Below, in pieces: positions 27,085-35,220 of a DNA stretch of 64,000 bases. Source of the DNA: Streptomyces sp. CC228A (GTDB lineage: Bacteria; Actinomycetota; Actinomycetes; Streptomycetales; Streptomycetaceae); NCBI RefSeq assembly GCF_021390935.1, contig NZ_JAJPUI010000013.1, forward strand, positions 1-64,000, written 5' to 3'. The position numbers and the translations under genes are program-made. A model generated the notes under the pieces. That model did not search any database. It saw nothing but the letters and a program-made list of their open reading frames with translations, and was not told the origin of the DNA. Position 1 is the first letter of the stretch. Each line of letters opens with the position of its first letter.

Positions 27085-27993
27085 ATGAGCAGTCCGGTGA
27101 TCGTGGGGGTGGACGATTCGCGGTGCGGTCTGGACGCGGTGGACCTGGCGGCGTACGAGGCGTCCCTGCGGTCCGCCCCGCTGCGGATCGTGCACGCCTT
27201 CGGCCGCTCCCCCGCCCACCCGTACTCCGGTGCGGCTCCGTGGCACACGGCCCACCAGGGGCTGGCGCCCATGGTGCACGGCGTGCCGGCCCGCGCCGAG
27301 GAGCGGGCGCACGCGGTGGCGCCCGGTATCGAGGTCAGCAGGTCGGTGGTGGCCGGTGACGCCCGGGAGGTCCTGCGGATCGAGTCGCGCAGCGCGGCGC
27401 TCGCGGTGGTGGGCGGCGGGGGCCGCTCCGGGCCGGCCGGGCTGCTGTCGGAGTCCACGGCGGTGTACCTGGCGGCCCACGGGCACTGCCCGCTGCTGGC
27501 GGTGCGCGGGCGACGGGAGCGTACGGGGCCTGTGCTGCTGGCCCTGGACGGCTCCCCGGCGGGGGCCGCGGCGGTGGAGTTCGCGTTCGCCGAAGCCGCG
27601 CTGCGCGGGGCGCCGCTGCTCGCCCTGCACGTGTGGAACACGTGGAGCGAGCGCGCCTACCGGCACCCGAGCGACCCGCTGTCCGCCGCGGTGTCGGACG
27701 TCGACCGGCTCCGCACGGCCGAGGAGGACCTGCTGTACGCGACGGTCGCCCCCTGGGAGCGGGCGTTCCCCGGCGTCGTCGTGGAGCGCCGCCTGCTGCG
27801 CTCCCGGATCCGGCCCGCCCTGACCGCAGCCAGCGGCGACGCGCAACTGGTGGTGGCCGGTGCGCGGGGGCGCGGCGGTGTGAGGGGGAGGCTGCTCGGC
27901 TCGGTCAGCCAGGGCCTCCTGCGCCATGCCCGGTGCCCCGTGGCCGTCGTGCGGGGCGGGGACGGGACGCCGGTGCACCCGGCGCCGTCCTGA
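27085..27993 (+). CDS. Universal stress protein with two UspA domains
   Basis: A 302-residue tandem-UspA protein. Domain 1 begins PVIVGVDDSRCGLDAVDLAA and domain 2 begins GPVLLALDGSPAGAAAVEFA. Domain 2 ends with AGARGRGGVRGRLLGSVSQG, matching the ATP-binding G-2X-G-9X-G(S/T) pattern of UspA; domain 1 has a weaker version (VVGGGGRSG). Such proteins are cytosolic nucleotide-binding stress factors, often induced by hypoxia or stationary phase. The ATG at 27085 begins the first beta strand, although the open frame runs back into the repeats upstream. It is convergent with the TetR gene. Confidence 0.92.
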   Translation: MSSPVIVGVDDSRCGLDAVDLAAYEASLRSAPLRIVHAFGRSPAHPYSGAAPWHTAHQGLAPMVHGVPARAEERAHAVAPGIEVSRSVVAGDAREVLRIESRSAALAVVGGGGRSGPAGLLSESTAVYLAAHGHCPLLAVRGRRERTGPVLLALDGSPAGAAAVEFAFAEAALRGAPLLALHVWNTWSERAYRHPSDPLSAAVSDVDRLRTAEEDLLYATVAPWERAFPGVVVERRLLRSRIRPALTAASGDAQLVVAGARGRGGVRGRLLGSVSQGLLRHARCPVAVVRGGDGTPVHPAPS

Positions 27994-28066
27994 GCCCACC
28001 GGTGCGGCACCGCGGCGGGCGCGGGCACGGGGGTGCGGCCCGCCGGGCGCCGCGCCGGGCCCCGGG

Positions 28067-28672
28067 TCAGGGGCGGGCGGGGCCGCGGACCAGGGCGGCG
28101 CACTGGTCCGCGATCAGGTCGAGCAGTTCCTCTGCGCGCTCGGGGTCGCCCAGCACCAGGTGGTTGAGCGTGAGTCCGTCCGTGACGACGGCCAGGTAGC
28201 GCGCCAGCGTCGCCACCGGCACGAGGAGTTCCAGCCCGGCGGAGTCGCGGAGCCTTTCCACGAGCTGCACGTGGGCGGCGGCGTAGCGCTCGTACTGGCG
28301 GCGGGCGAGGTGCTCGAAGCCGGGGCGGCGCAGCGCGTACTGGGTGAGCTCGTAGGTGAGCATGTGCTCGCCGGGGTGGGCGGCGACGTGGTCCCAGTAG
28401 GCCCGCAGTCCGGCGCGGATCGTGGCGCGCACGGTGCCCTCCATCCGCACCGAGGGGTCCACCCCGGCGACGGAGTGCTCCGTGATCGTCTCGATGACGG
28501 ATTCGAACAGCTCCTGCTTCGACGCGAAGCAGTAGTGGAAGACGCTCAGCGACACGCCGGCCTCGGCGGCGATCGAGCGGGTGGTGGCACGGGCGACGCC
28601 GTCCCGGGTCATCACCCGGATCGCGGCCTCCACCAGCTGCCGGCGCCGCTCGGCCGACGGCATCCGCCCCAT
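28067..28672 (-). CDS. TetR-family transcriptional regulator
   Basis: A 201-residue TetR-type repressor. The N-terminal helix-turn-helix is clear: RRRQLVEAAIRVMTRDGVAR and TTRSIAAEAGVSLSVFHYCF, with FASKQELFESVIE after the recognition helix. The C-terminal domain resembles the BetI-like group. The ATG at 28672 has GAGGAGG upstream. It is transcribed in the same direction as the dipeptidase-like gene 173 bases upstream and may be co-expressed with it. The ligand is unknown. Confidence 0.88.
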   Translation of the reverse strand: MGRMPSAERRRQLVEAAIRVMTRDGVARATTRSIAAEAGVSLSVFHYCFASKQELFESVIETITEHSVAGVDPSVRMEGTVRATIRAGLRAYWDHVAAHPGEHMLTYELTQYALRRPGFEHLARRQYERYAAAHVQLVERLRDSAGLELLVPVATLARYLAVVTDGLTLNHLVLGDPERAEELLDLIADQCAALVRGPARP

Positions 28673-28845
28673 ACGTCCCGCGCCTCCTCTCGCCGTCCGG
28701 CGCCCCGCAGCCCGGCGGGTCCGCGCCGGCCTCGACCGTGCCCGTTTCCAGGGCAACGGGGGCCCCGGCGGTGCGGAGCGGGTACGGAGCGGCCTCCCTT
28801 CCCGTGCCGCTCCGTACCGCCCGGCGGGCCGCGGGCGCCCTGTCC

Positions 28846-30921
28846 TCATCGGCTCCGGTAGACGCCCATCTCGTGGACCGAATAACCCCAGTCGGTGGCG
28901 CGGCGCAGGCCGTGCAGCCGGACGAAGCGGGCCGCGGTGGCGTCGAACCGGGCCGTGTCGAGTCCTCCGTCGCCCTCGGTGGTCGACCACACGGTGCGCC
29001 AGTCGGACCCGTCGGTGGACACCTCGACGCGGTACTCCCTGGCGTGGGCCCGCTCCCAGTCGACGACGACCCGGTCGACGCTGCGGACGGCGCCCAGGTC
29101 GACCCGGAGCCACTGGTCGTCGCTCCACTCGCTGGCCCAGCGGGTCGCCCTGTCCCCGTCGAAGGCCCGGCCGGCCCGGTGGTCCGCGAAGGGGTTCCAC
29201 CACTGCGTGGAACTGGCCGTGGCCGGTGCGCCCGCGGCCAGGTTCGTGCCAGCGTGATGCCGTTCTGTGGCCCGCCAGGTGCCGAGGTAGGACTCGGCGC
29301 CGCGCAGCAGGTCGTCCACCACGTCCTGCGCGCCGCCGCCGCTGAGGCGGATCTGCTCGATCCAGTCGGGCAGGAGGCCGTTGTGGGCGAGGCCGTCGGT
29401 GTTGAGGTCCCAGATGCGCTCGCCGGTGACCTGGCGCTCCAGGACGGAGCCGCCGTCGGCGCTGGTGAACGGGTAGCGCACCGCGTTCGCGGCGTCCTCG
29501 CCCACGGGACCGGGCCAGCCGCCGACGCCGTTCATGTCGCTGCCGTAGCCGTAGCCGGCCCCGTAGGTGTCGCGCAGCGCGGCGGTGCGCCGCGCCTCCT
29601 GCACGAACCCTTCGGCGGCGTTGGCGTACTGGGCGACGAAGCCGCCGAGCCGGTAGAGGCGCTCGGTCCAGTCGAGGTCCATCCAGCTGTGGCTGGAGAT
29701 GACTCCGGGGTACGACTCCGACTCCAGGATCTCGAAGGCCCGTCCGGCGGCCTTCACGCTCATGTGGTCGATCTCCAGCATCATGTTGCGCTGCATCATG
29801 CCGCGCAGGGCGTACTCGCCGAGGCGGGTGAGGCCGCGGGTGTTGCAGCGGGCGTCGTTGTCGTAGGACGGCATCGCCACCCCGTCGGGCAGCAGGGACG
29901 CGGCCTCGGCCGAAGCGGTCAGGCCGATGGGGTTGTCGGTCTGCGGCCCGGTGCACCGCTCCGTCGTCCAGAACGTGCCGGTGGAGAGGAACTGCCCGGC
30001 GTTGACGGCGGCGCCGATGGTGCCCGAGTCGAAGCGGACGCCGCACAGCGCGTTGTCGAACTTGTGGCAGAGGAACATGCTGCGCACGCCGAGCGCGTAC
30101 AGCTCGTCGAGGCCGCGGTCGATGTCCTCCTCGTCGCACTGGGCGATGTCGAGGACCTGCTTGCAGCCGAAGGGTTCGGACGTCTCCACGCCGAGCACCA
30201 CGGCGAGCCTGCCCTGCCGGACGACGTCGCGGGCCTGCTCCGCGTCGGTGACGACGCGGAACCAGCCTTTGCCCGGGCCGCCGTGCATGCGGTCGATGTG
30301 GTCCTGGAGCTCGTAGGTCTTCCGCGCCTGGAGGCGGATGGAGGCCATCTCGTCGCAGCCGCGGTCCTTGTACGGGTAGAGCGAGCACAGCAGGCCGTTG
30401 GTGACGAGGTCGTTGACGAGGATGCGCTGGCCGCCGCGCCAGGCACGCTCGACCCACGCGTAGTAGTTCTGCTGGTGGCTCAGCGAGTCGTGGGCCGGCC
30501 AGTCCCGGAAGGTGGGCCAGCCGACGGGGTCGTGGTGGCCGTCGGCCCCGCCGGTGACGTTCTCGAAGAGTGCGCGCGCCCCGTCGGGATAGTGCTCGGG
30601 GCAGTCCTTGAGGGCGTCGGCGACGCCCTTCTCGGAGAAGACGGAGCCGCAGATGAGGCGGCCTCCGAAGCCCTGGTCGGACATCAGGTGGTTGTGGGCG
30701 TCGACGAACCCGCGCACCTTCCCGTCCGCGTCGGTGCCGCCGAAGGGCTCGCCCGTCACGTTGACGCCCGAGTCGGGGCGGGGGCGGGCGGCCGGGTCCC
30801 ACCAGTCCCCTCCGGTCGCGGCGGAGGAGCCGGGTCCCGCACCGAGGAGGGTGGCGGCCACGGCGAGGACCAGGACGAGGACACGGGTCCGTACGGGTCT
30901 TCGCGGTGCGTTTCCGGTCAT
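28846..30921 (-). CDS. Secreted dipeptidase-like metallohydrolase with C-terminal discoidin (F5/8 type C) domain
   Basis: A 691-residue exported enzyme. A Sec signal (RTRVLVLVLAVAATLLGAG) is followed by a TIM-barrel amidohydrolase domain. Metal-ligand candidates are H76/H78 in GFVDAHNHLMSDQGFGG, a His in MFLCHKFDNALCG, a His in SSHSWMDLDW and Asp in YGYGSDMNGVGG; the last two resemble the renal dipeptidase (M19) motifs. The C-terminal 140 residues are a discoidin-like carbohydrate-binding fold with ASSTQWWNPFADHRAGRAFD, DDQWLRVDLGAVRSVDRVVV and ARFVRLHGLRRA. GGAGG lies seven bases before the ATG. It probably acts outside the cell on a surface-bound peptide or amide; the substrate is not predictable. 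Confidence 0.85.
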   Translation of the reverse strand: MTGNAPRRPVRTRVLVLVLAVAATLLGAGPGSSAATGGDWWDPAARPRPDSGVNVTGEPFGGTDADGKVRGFVDAHNHLMSDQGFGGRLICGSVFSEKGVADALKDCPEHYPDGARALFENVTGGADGHHDPVGWPTFRDWPAHDSLSHQQNYYAWVERAWRGGQRILVNDLVTNGLLCSLYPYKDRGCDEMASIRLQARKTYELQDHIDRMHGGPGKGWFRVVTDAEQARDVVRQGRLAVVLGVETSEPFGCKQVLDIAQCDEEDIDRGLDELYALGVRSMFLCHKFDNALCGVRFDSGTIGAAVNAGQFLSTGTFWTTERCTGPQTDNPIGLTASAEAASLLPDGVAMPSYDNDARCNTRGLTRLGEYALRGMMQRNMMLEIDHMSVKAAGRAFEILESESYPGVISSHSWMDLDWTERLYRLGGFVAQYANAAEGFVQEARRTAALRDTYGAGYGYGSDMNGVGGWPGPVGEDAANAVRYPFTSADGGSVLERQVTGERIWDLNTDGLAHNGLLPDWIEQIRLSGGGAQDVVDDLLRGAESYLGTWRATERHHAGTNLAAGAPATASSTQWWNPFADHRAGRAFDGDRATRWASEWSDDQWLRVDLGAVRSVDRVVVDWERAHAREYRVEVSTDGSDWRTVWSTTEGDGGLDTARFDATAARFVRLHGLRRATDWGYSVHEMGVYRSR

Positions 30922-31547
30922 GGTCACACCTCCGGGGCGTGGGGGAACGTGCCGGCCCGCAGCCCGGCCCGCCGCCGAAGGGCTCCAGGGCAGCGGCGGT
31001 GCAGGGCAACTCACTTGCGGGCGGGGCGAGTTCACCGCAGGATCGCGACCGGTGCCGGCAGAGTCAAGGGTCCGGGACGGGTGACCTGCTCCGGTGCTCG
31101 TGCCGGAGCAAGAAGCGGGGTGGGCGGGCAGCCGGGTCGTGCGGGCGTGCCGTTCCGGCCGGACGAGGGGCCGCGCCGTCGTATCGCTTGTGCAGCGCCT
31201 CGCGCGCACGACGAGGGTTGGGAGCCGATTGCCGGTGTGCCGCCCGAGCGCCCCACGGGCCGGCCTTGACGACAGCACGTGCCGCCGCGACCGCCCTGGC
31301 CGCACCACGCCACTTGCCACCGCAGCGGCGGGGCACACGCCGTCGCAGCCCGTGCACGCGGCGGCGCGGACGTCGGCGCGGGAGAGGCGCCCCGTACGGA
31401 CCGGCCTGCGGGCCCCGCCCGACCCGCCCGCACGGCAAGAAGTTTCGCAAGGAGACAGCAAGATCTTGCCGAGCCGGGGCGGCGCCTGCTTGACTCGGCC
31501 GCTGCCGGCGGTGGCCGGCAGCCCGCCCGCGCCCGAGAGGAACAGCC
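30922..31547. other. 626-base divergent intergenic region
   Basis: This region separates the dipeptidase-like gene (minus) from the PfkB gene (plus). No convincing gene is seen on either strand; the open frames crossing it look like shadows. It contains the 12-base palindrome at 31458-31469 and a TTGACT element near 31487. Confidence 0.5.
31458..31469. promoter_or_regulatory. Palindrome upstream of the PfkB gene, candidate operator
   Basis: GCAAGATCTTGC is a perfect 12-base palindrome 78 bases before the PfkB start, in an otherwise GC-rich region. Its position in the promoter region suggests a repressor site, but no regulator gene is adjacent. Confidence 0.35.
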
Positions 31548-32486
31548 ATGAGCAGCGAGTACGACGTCCTCGCCCTGGGAGGCTCGGGCGTCGACACCAT
31601 CGTGTACGTGCCGGAACTGCCCCTCCCGTACGCGGACAGCTATCTGGTCCGCCCCGGCATCGAGACCCGCGCGGGCCAGACGGGGGACTTCGTGGCGCTG
31701 GGGCTCAGCTCCCTCGGGCTGCGCACGCACCACATCGACATGGTCGGGGACGACCACGCCGGGGACCTCGTGCGCGCCTTCCACCGCGACCGCGGCATCG
31801 ACTTCACCGAGGTGCCGCAGCCCGCCGGCACCAAACGGGCCGTCAACCTCGTCGGCCCCGACGGCCGCCGCCTCTCCCTCTACGACGACACCCGCTCCCG
31901 GGAGTCGGACCGCCTCCCCGAGGACCGGGTCCGCGCGCTCGCCGCGGTCAGCCGCCACGCGCACGTCTCGATCACCCCTCCGTGCGCGTTCGCCCTGCCG
32001 CTGCTCCACGAGGCGGGCCTGACCGTCTCCACGGACCTGCACGACTGGGACGGCGAGAACCCGTACCACGAGCCCTTCGCCTTCGGCGCCGACCTCGTCT
32101 TCGTCTCCGCCACCGCCCTTGCGGACCCCGAGCGGACCATGCGGCGCGTCCTGGAGCGCGGTCGCGCCGAGACGGTCGTCGCCACGGCCGGGGCCGAAGG
32201 CTCGTACCTCCTGACCTCCGGCGGTCCGCTCGTCCACGTCCCGGCCGTCGCGCCGCCCGGTGCCGCCGTGGACTCCAACGGGGCGGGCGACGCCTACGCC
32301 GCCGGTTTCCTCTTCGGCCGCCTGTCCGGCGAGGATCCCGCACGGTGCGCCCTGTACGGTGCCGTGGCCGGCGCCTACGCCTGCACGGTGCCCGCGACCG
32401 GCGGCGACGCCATCGACCGTACGGCCCTGCTCGGACAGGTCGCCGCCCTCGCCGGCGCCGCCGAAGCCGTGGAAGCGGGCGCATGA
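31548..32486 (+). CDS. PfkB-family carbohydrate kinase
   Basis: A 312-residue ribokinase-fold sugar or nucleoside kinase. The N-terminal glycine pattern lies in YDVLALGGSGVDTIVYVPEL, GQTGDFVALGLSSLG binds substrate, and the PfkB signature 2 is present as DSNGAGDAYAAGFLFGRLSG, with the catalytic Asp in GAGD. The start at 31548 follows AGAGGAA. It is followed 302 bases later, same strand, by an aldo/keto reductase, suggesting a small sugar-catabolic unit. The substrate is unknown. Confidence 0.88.
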   Translation: MSSEYDVLALGGSGVDTIVYVPELPLPYADSYLVRPGIETRAGQTGDFVALGLSSLGLRTHHIDMVGDDHAGDLVRAFHRDRGIDFTEVPQPAGTKRAVNLVGPDGRRLSLYDDTRSRESDRLPEDRVRALAAVSRHAHVSITPPCAFALPLLHEAGLTVSTDLHDWDGENPYHEPFAFGADLVFVSATALADPERTMRRVLERGRAETVVATAGAEGSYLLTSGGPLVHVPAVAPPGAAVDSNGAGDAYAAGFLFGRLSGEDPARCALYGAVAGAYACTVPATGGDAIDRTALLGQVAALAGAAEAVEAGA

Positions 32487-32636
32487 CCGGCTCCCCCGGG
32501 CGGGGGTCCGCCGCACGGAGCCGCCCGCGCACCGCCGCCCCGAGGCGGTGGGCGGTGCGACGGCCCGCGGGTTCCCGCCGACGCGGGGCTCCGGAGCGCC
32601 GGACCCCTCGGAGGGCGGCGGCCCGCCGCCCGGCGC

Positions 32637-32674
32637 GGCCTTCGGCGGACGGAACGGCCTTCGGCGGACGGAAC
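32637..32674. repeat. Two tandem 19-base repeats
   Basis: Two perfect copies of GGCCTTCGGCGGACGGAAC in the gap between the PfkB and aldo/keto reductase genes. Confidence 0.85.
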
Positions 32675-32735
32675 CGGCACACCGGCCCCGCCGCCTCCAC
32701 CACCACAGACACACAGCACGCCGCACACACCACAC

Positions 32736-32770
32736 ACCACGCACCACGCACCACGCACCACGCACCACGC
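32736..32770. repeat. Five tandem 7-base repeats next to a reductase start
   Basis: Five perfect copies of ACCACGC end 18 bases before the reductase ATG, just upstream of its GAAGGAG ribosome site. A seven-base unit cannot keep a frame, which supports a non-coding tract; copy-number change would alter the leader length. Confidence 0.85.
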
Positions 32771-32788
32771 ACCGAAGGAGCAACGCTC

Positions 32789-33733
32789 ATGACCCCGACC
32801 GCCCGCCCGGCCGGCGGACGCCTCATGTACGGCTGCATGGGGCTGGGAGGCGCCTGGGACACCCTCCCCTACGGTGCGCAGGACATCGCCCGCGCGGAGG
32901 CGGCCGTCGAAGCGGCGCTCGGCATCGGCGTGACGGTCTTCGACCACGCGGACATCTACCGGCACGGCAAGTCGGAGTCCGTGTTCGGCGAGGTGCTGTC
33001 GCGGTCGCCCGGCCTGCGCGAGCGGATCACGCTCCAGACCAAGTGCGGTATCCGGCTGCCCGAAGGCGGCGGGCCGGGGCTGTACGACCTGCGGGGTGCG
33101 AGCGTGCTGCGTCGGGTCGAGGAGAGCCTGACCCGGTTGCGCACGGACCGCGTGGACGTGCTGCTGCTGCACCGGCCCGACCCGCTGGCCGATCCGGCGG
33201 AGCTCGCCGGGGCGCTGTCGTCCCTGCACCGGCAGGGCCTGGTCCGCCGCTTCGGCGTGTCCAACATGCACGCTGCCCAGATGGCGCGCCTCCAGTCCTT
33301 CCTGGACGTCCCGCTGACCGTGAACCAGCTGGAGATGAGCCTGCACCGGCGGGACTGGGTCGAGGAGGGGGTGCTCGTCAACACCGCGGCGGGGGCCGGT
33401 GTGGGCTTCCCCTCGGGGACCGTGGAGTACTGCGTCGAGCGGGGCGTGCAACTCCAGGCGTGGGGTGCGCTGGCCGGCGGGCGCTTCTCCGACCCGGAGA
33501 ACGGCCCGGCCGCCGCCGTGGTGGCGCGGCTCGCGGAGGCCCGGGGCACCACCCCGGAGGCGATCGTGCTGTGGTGGCTCCAGCGCCACCCGGCCGGCAT
33601 CGTGCCGGTGATCGGCACGTCCCGCCCCGAGCGGATCCGCGCCTGCCGCGACGCCGTGTCGCGTGAGCCCGAGCTCGGCCACGAGGACTGGTACGAGCTG
33701 TGGACGGCGGCCCGCGGCGCGCCGCTGCCCTGA
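32789..33733 (+). CDS. Aldo/keto reductase
   Basis: A 314-residue NAD(P)H-dependent oxidoreductase with an (alpha/beta)8 fold. It has DHADIYRHGKSESVFGEVL (catalytic Asp and Tyr region), TLQTKCGIRLPEGG (Lys), RVDVLLLHRPDPLADPAELA (His) and the C-terminal cofactor site IVPVIGTSRPERIRA. It resembles the YdhF-like bacterial group. The ATG at 32789 follows GAAGGAG. It sits downstream of the PfkB kinase and probably shares its transcript. A hairpin follows. Confidence 0.9.
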   Translation: MTPTARPAGGRLMYGCMGLGGAWDTLPYGAQDIARAEAAVEAALGIGVTVFDHADIYRHGKSESVFGEVLSRSPGLRERITLQTKCGIRLPEGGGPGLYDLRGASVLRRVEESLTRLRTDRVDVLLLHRPDPLADPAELAGALSSLHRQGLVRRFGVSNMHAAQMARLQSFLDVPLTVNQLEMSLHRRDWVEEGVLVNTAAGAGVGFPSGTVEYCVERGVQLQAWGALAGGRFSDPENGPAAAVVARLAEARGTTPEAIVLWWLQRHPAGIVPVIGTSRPERIRACRDAVSREPELGHEDWYELWTAARGAPLP

Positions 33734-33751
33734 GCGGCCCGCCGCCCCCGC

Positions 33752-33778
33752 GCCCCGGCGGATCCACTGCGCCGGGGC
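33752..33778. terminator. Terminator hairpin after the aldo/keto reductase gene
   Basis: A nine-base perfect stem (GCCCCGGCG / CGCCGGGGC) with a nine-base loop, starting 19 bases after the stop codon. Confidence 0.6.
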
Positions 33779-33844
33779 GGCCGGCGGGCGGGACCGGTCG
33801 TCGCTGTCCGCGCCGAAGGAGCGGGGACTGGTCCGTATGGTCAT

Positions 33845-33869
33845 GTTTCGCCGGCATGAGTGCGGATAG
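33845..33869 (+). promoter_or_regulatory. SigB-like promoter candidate upstream of PRC-barrel gene
   Basis: GTTT, a 15-base spacer, then GGATAG resembles the stress-sigma consensus GNNT-N14-16-GGGTAC/T. It lies about 137 bases before the PRC-barrel start. The same two boxes and spacing recur at 46307-46331. Confidence 0.4.
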
Positions 33870-34006
33870 TCGGTCCTGCGTGAAAGGCCCCTTGGGGGAG
33901 GTCCGAGGGGCGAAGGCGCCGAACCGCCGCAGCATGGCGGACCCGGCGCTCCGCCCCCGGGCCCGGCCCGCGCGCGGGGCCGGCGCAGCGAGAGACGAGG
34001 AGACAC

Positions 34007-34426
34007 ATGACCACGGGAAACGCTCCTGTCCTGAAGAAGATCAGCGAGACCGATCAGACGGTGGCCGCGGCGGACGAGGACGTGCGCGGCCGGAAGGTCG
34101 TCAACGGCGAGGGCGACGAGATGGGCAAGGTCGACGACCTGCTCGTCGACGAGCAGGAGGGCAAGGTCCGGTTCCTGCTCGTGGAGCACGGCGGCTTCCT
34201 CGGGCTGGGCGAGAAGAAGACGTTCGTTCCGGTCGACGCCGTCGTGGACGTGCGGGACGACGTCGTGGTCGTCAGCCAGTCGCGCCGGCAGATCGCCGAC
34301 GCCCCTCCCTACGACCCGGAGCTGGTCGACGAGTCCCAGTACTCGGAGGACGTCTTCCGGCACTTCGGCATGGCCCCGTACTGGGGCGCCGGATACGTGT
34401 ACCCCCCGTACCCGTACTACCGCTGA
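34007..34426 (+). CDS. PRC-barrel domain protein
   Basis: A 139-residue cytosolic protein. The PRC-barrel spans residues about 25-90, with DVRGRKVVNGEGDEMGKVDD and VRFLLVEHGGFLGLGEKKTF. The C-terminus is rich in Tyr/Pro (YWGAGYVYPPYPYY). PRC-barrels are small beta-barrels of ribosome-maturation and photosynthetic proteins; in actinobacteria stand-alone copies are often stress-induced and of unknown role. The ATG at 34007 has GAGGAGA upstream. It is monocistronic, with its own promoter candidate and a downstream hairpin. Confidence 0.85.
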   Translation: MTTGNAPVLKKISETDQTVAAADEDVRGRKVVNGEGDEMGKVDDLLVDEQEGKVRFLLVEHGGFLGLGEKKTFVPVDAVVDVRDDVVVVSQSRRQIADAPPYDPELVDESQYSEDVFRHFGMAPYWGAGYVYPPYPYYR

Positions 34427-34483
34427 CACCGGGCGGGGGCACTGCGGGCGCCGACCGGCGGACGGTGCGGCCCGGCGGTGCCC

Positions 34484-34518
34484 GGCGCGGCCCGTACGCA
34501 CGGACGGCGGGCCGCGCC
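34484..34518. terminator. Hairpin between convergent PRC-barrel and response-regulator genes
   Basis: A perfect ten-base stem (GGCGCGGCCC / GGGCCGCGCC) with a 15-base loop, between two gene ends that face each other. Confidence 0.6.
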
Positions 34519-34542
34519 CCTGCGGCGGGCGGCCCGGCCGCC

Positions 34543-35220
34543 TCAGTACCCGATGTCGTGGCCGCCGACTTCGACGAGTCCGCTCTCGTACGCGAAGATC
34601 ACGACCTGGGTGCGGTCGCGGAGCCCGAGTTTGGCGAGGATGCTCGACACATGTGACTTCACGGTGGCCGGGCCGATGTCGAACCGCTCGGCGATCTCGC
34701 CGTTGCTGGCTCCGCGGGCGACGGCGGCCACCATGTCGCGTTCCCGTCCGGTGAGCCGTTCCAGGCGGGCGGCGACGGCGGGATTGACGGTGCGCCCGTC
34801 GGCGAACCGGCCGATGAGGCGCCGGGTCACGGACGGCGCGAGCAGCGCCCCGCCCTCGGCCACGGTCCGCACCGCGTCGGCGAGTTGCTCCGGCGGCGTG
34901 TCCTTGAGGAGGAAGGCGCTGGCACCGGAGCGCAGCGCCCGGTAGACGTACTCGTCCGGGTCGAAGGTGGTCAGGATGAGGACCCGCACGTCCCAGTCCG
35001 CCTCCTCCAGGATCCGGGACGTCGCTTCCAGTCCGTCCATCTCCGGCATGCGGATGTCCATGAGGACCACGTCGGGCCGGTGCAGTCGCGCCGCCCGCAC
35101 CGCCTCCGCCCCGGTGCCCGCCTCGGCGGCCACCTCGATGTCGCGGGAGACGCGCAGGATCATCGCGAAGCCCCGGCGGACCAGCGCCTGGTCGTCGGCG
35201 ACGACGACGCGGATGGTCAC
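34543..35220 (-). CDS. NarL/LuxR-type response regulator
   Basis: A 225-residue two-component regulator. The receiver domain has the acidic pair D9/D10 in VVVADDQALV, phospho-acceptor D55 in VVLMDIRMPEMDG and Lys in SAFLLKDTPP. The LuxR-type helix-turn-helix at the C-terminus has LTGRERDMVAAVARGASNGE and TVKSHVSSILAKLGLRDRTQ. The GTG at 35220 overlaps the end of the upstream histidine kinase gene by four bases, so the two form a coupled pair. Targets are unknown; the neighbouring MMPL exporter, divergent from the pair, is one candidate. Confidence 0.92.
   Translation of the reverse strand: MTIRVVVADDQALVRRGFAMILRVSRDIEVAAEAGTGAEAVRAARLHRPDVVLMDIRMPEMDGLEATSRILEEADWDVRVLILTTFDPDEYVYRALRSGASAFLLKDTPPEQLADAVRTVAEGGALLAPSVTRRLIGRFADGRTVNPAVAARLERLTGRERDMVAAVARGASNGEIAERFDIGPATVKSHVSSILAKLGLRDRTQVVIFAYESGLVEVGGHDIGY

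Larger units (their letters stand above)
32487..32788. other. Intergenic region with short repeats between PfkB and reductase genes
   Basis: This 302-base gap holds two small repeat tracts listed separately (32637-32674 and 32736-32770). Otherwise it is GC-rich without a visible gene. Confidence 0.5.
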
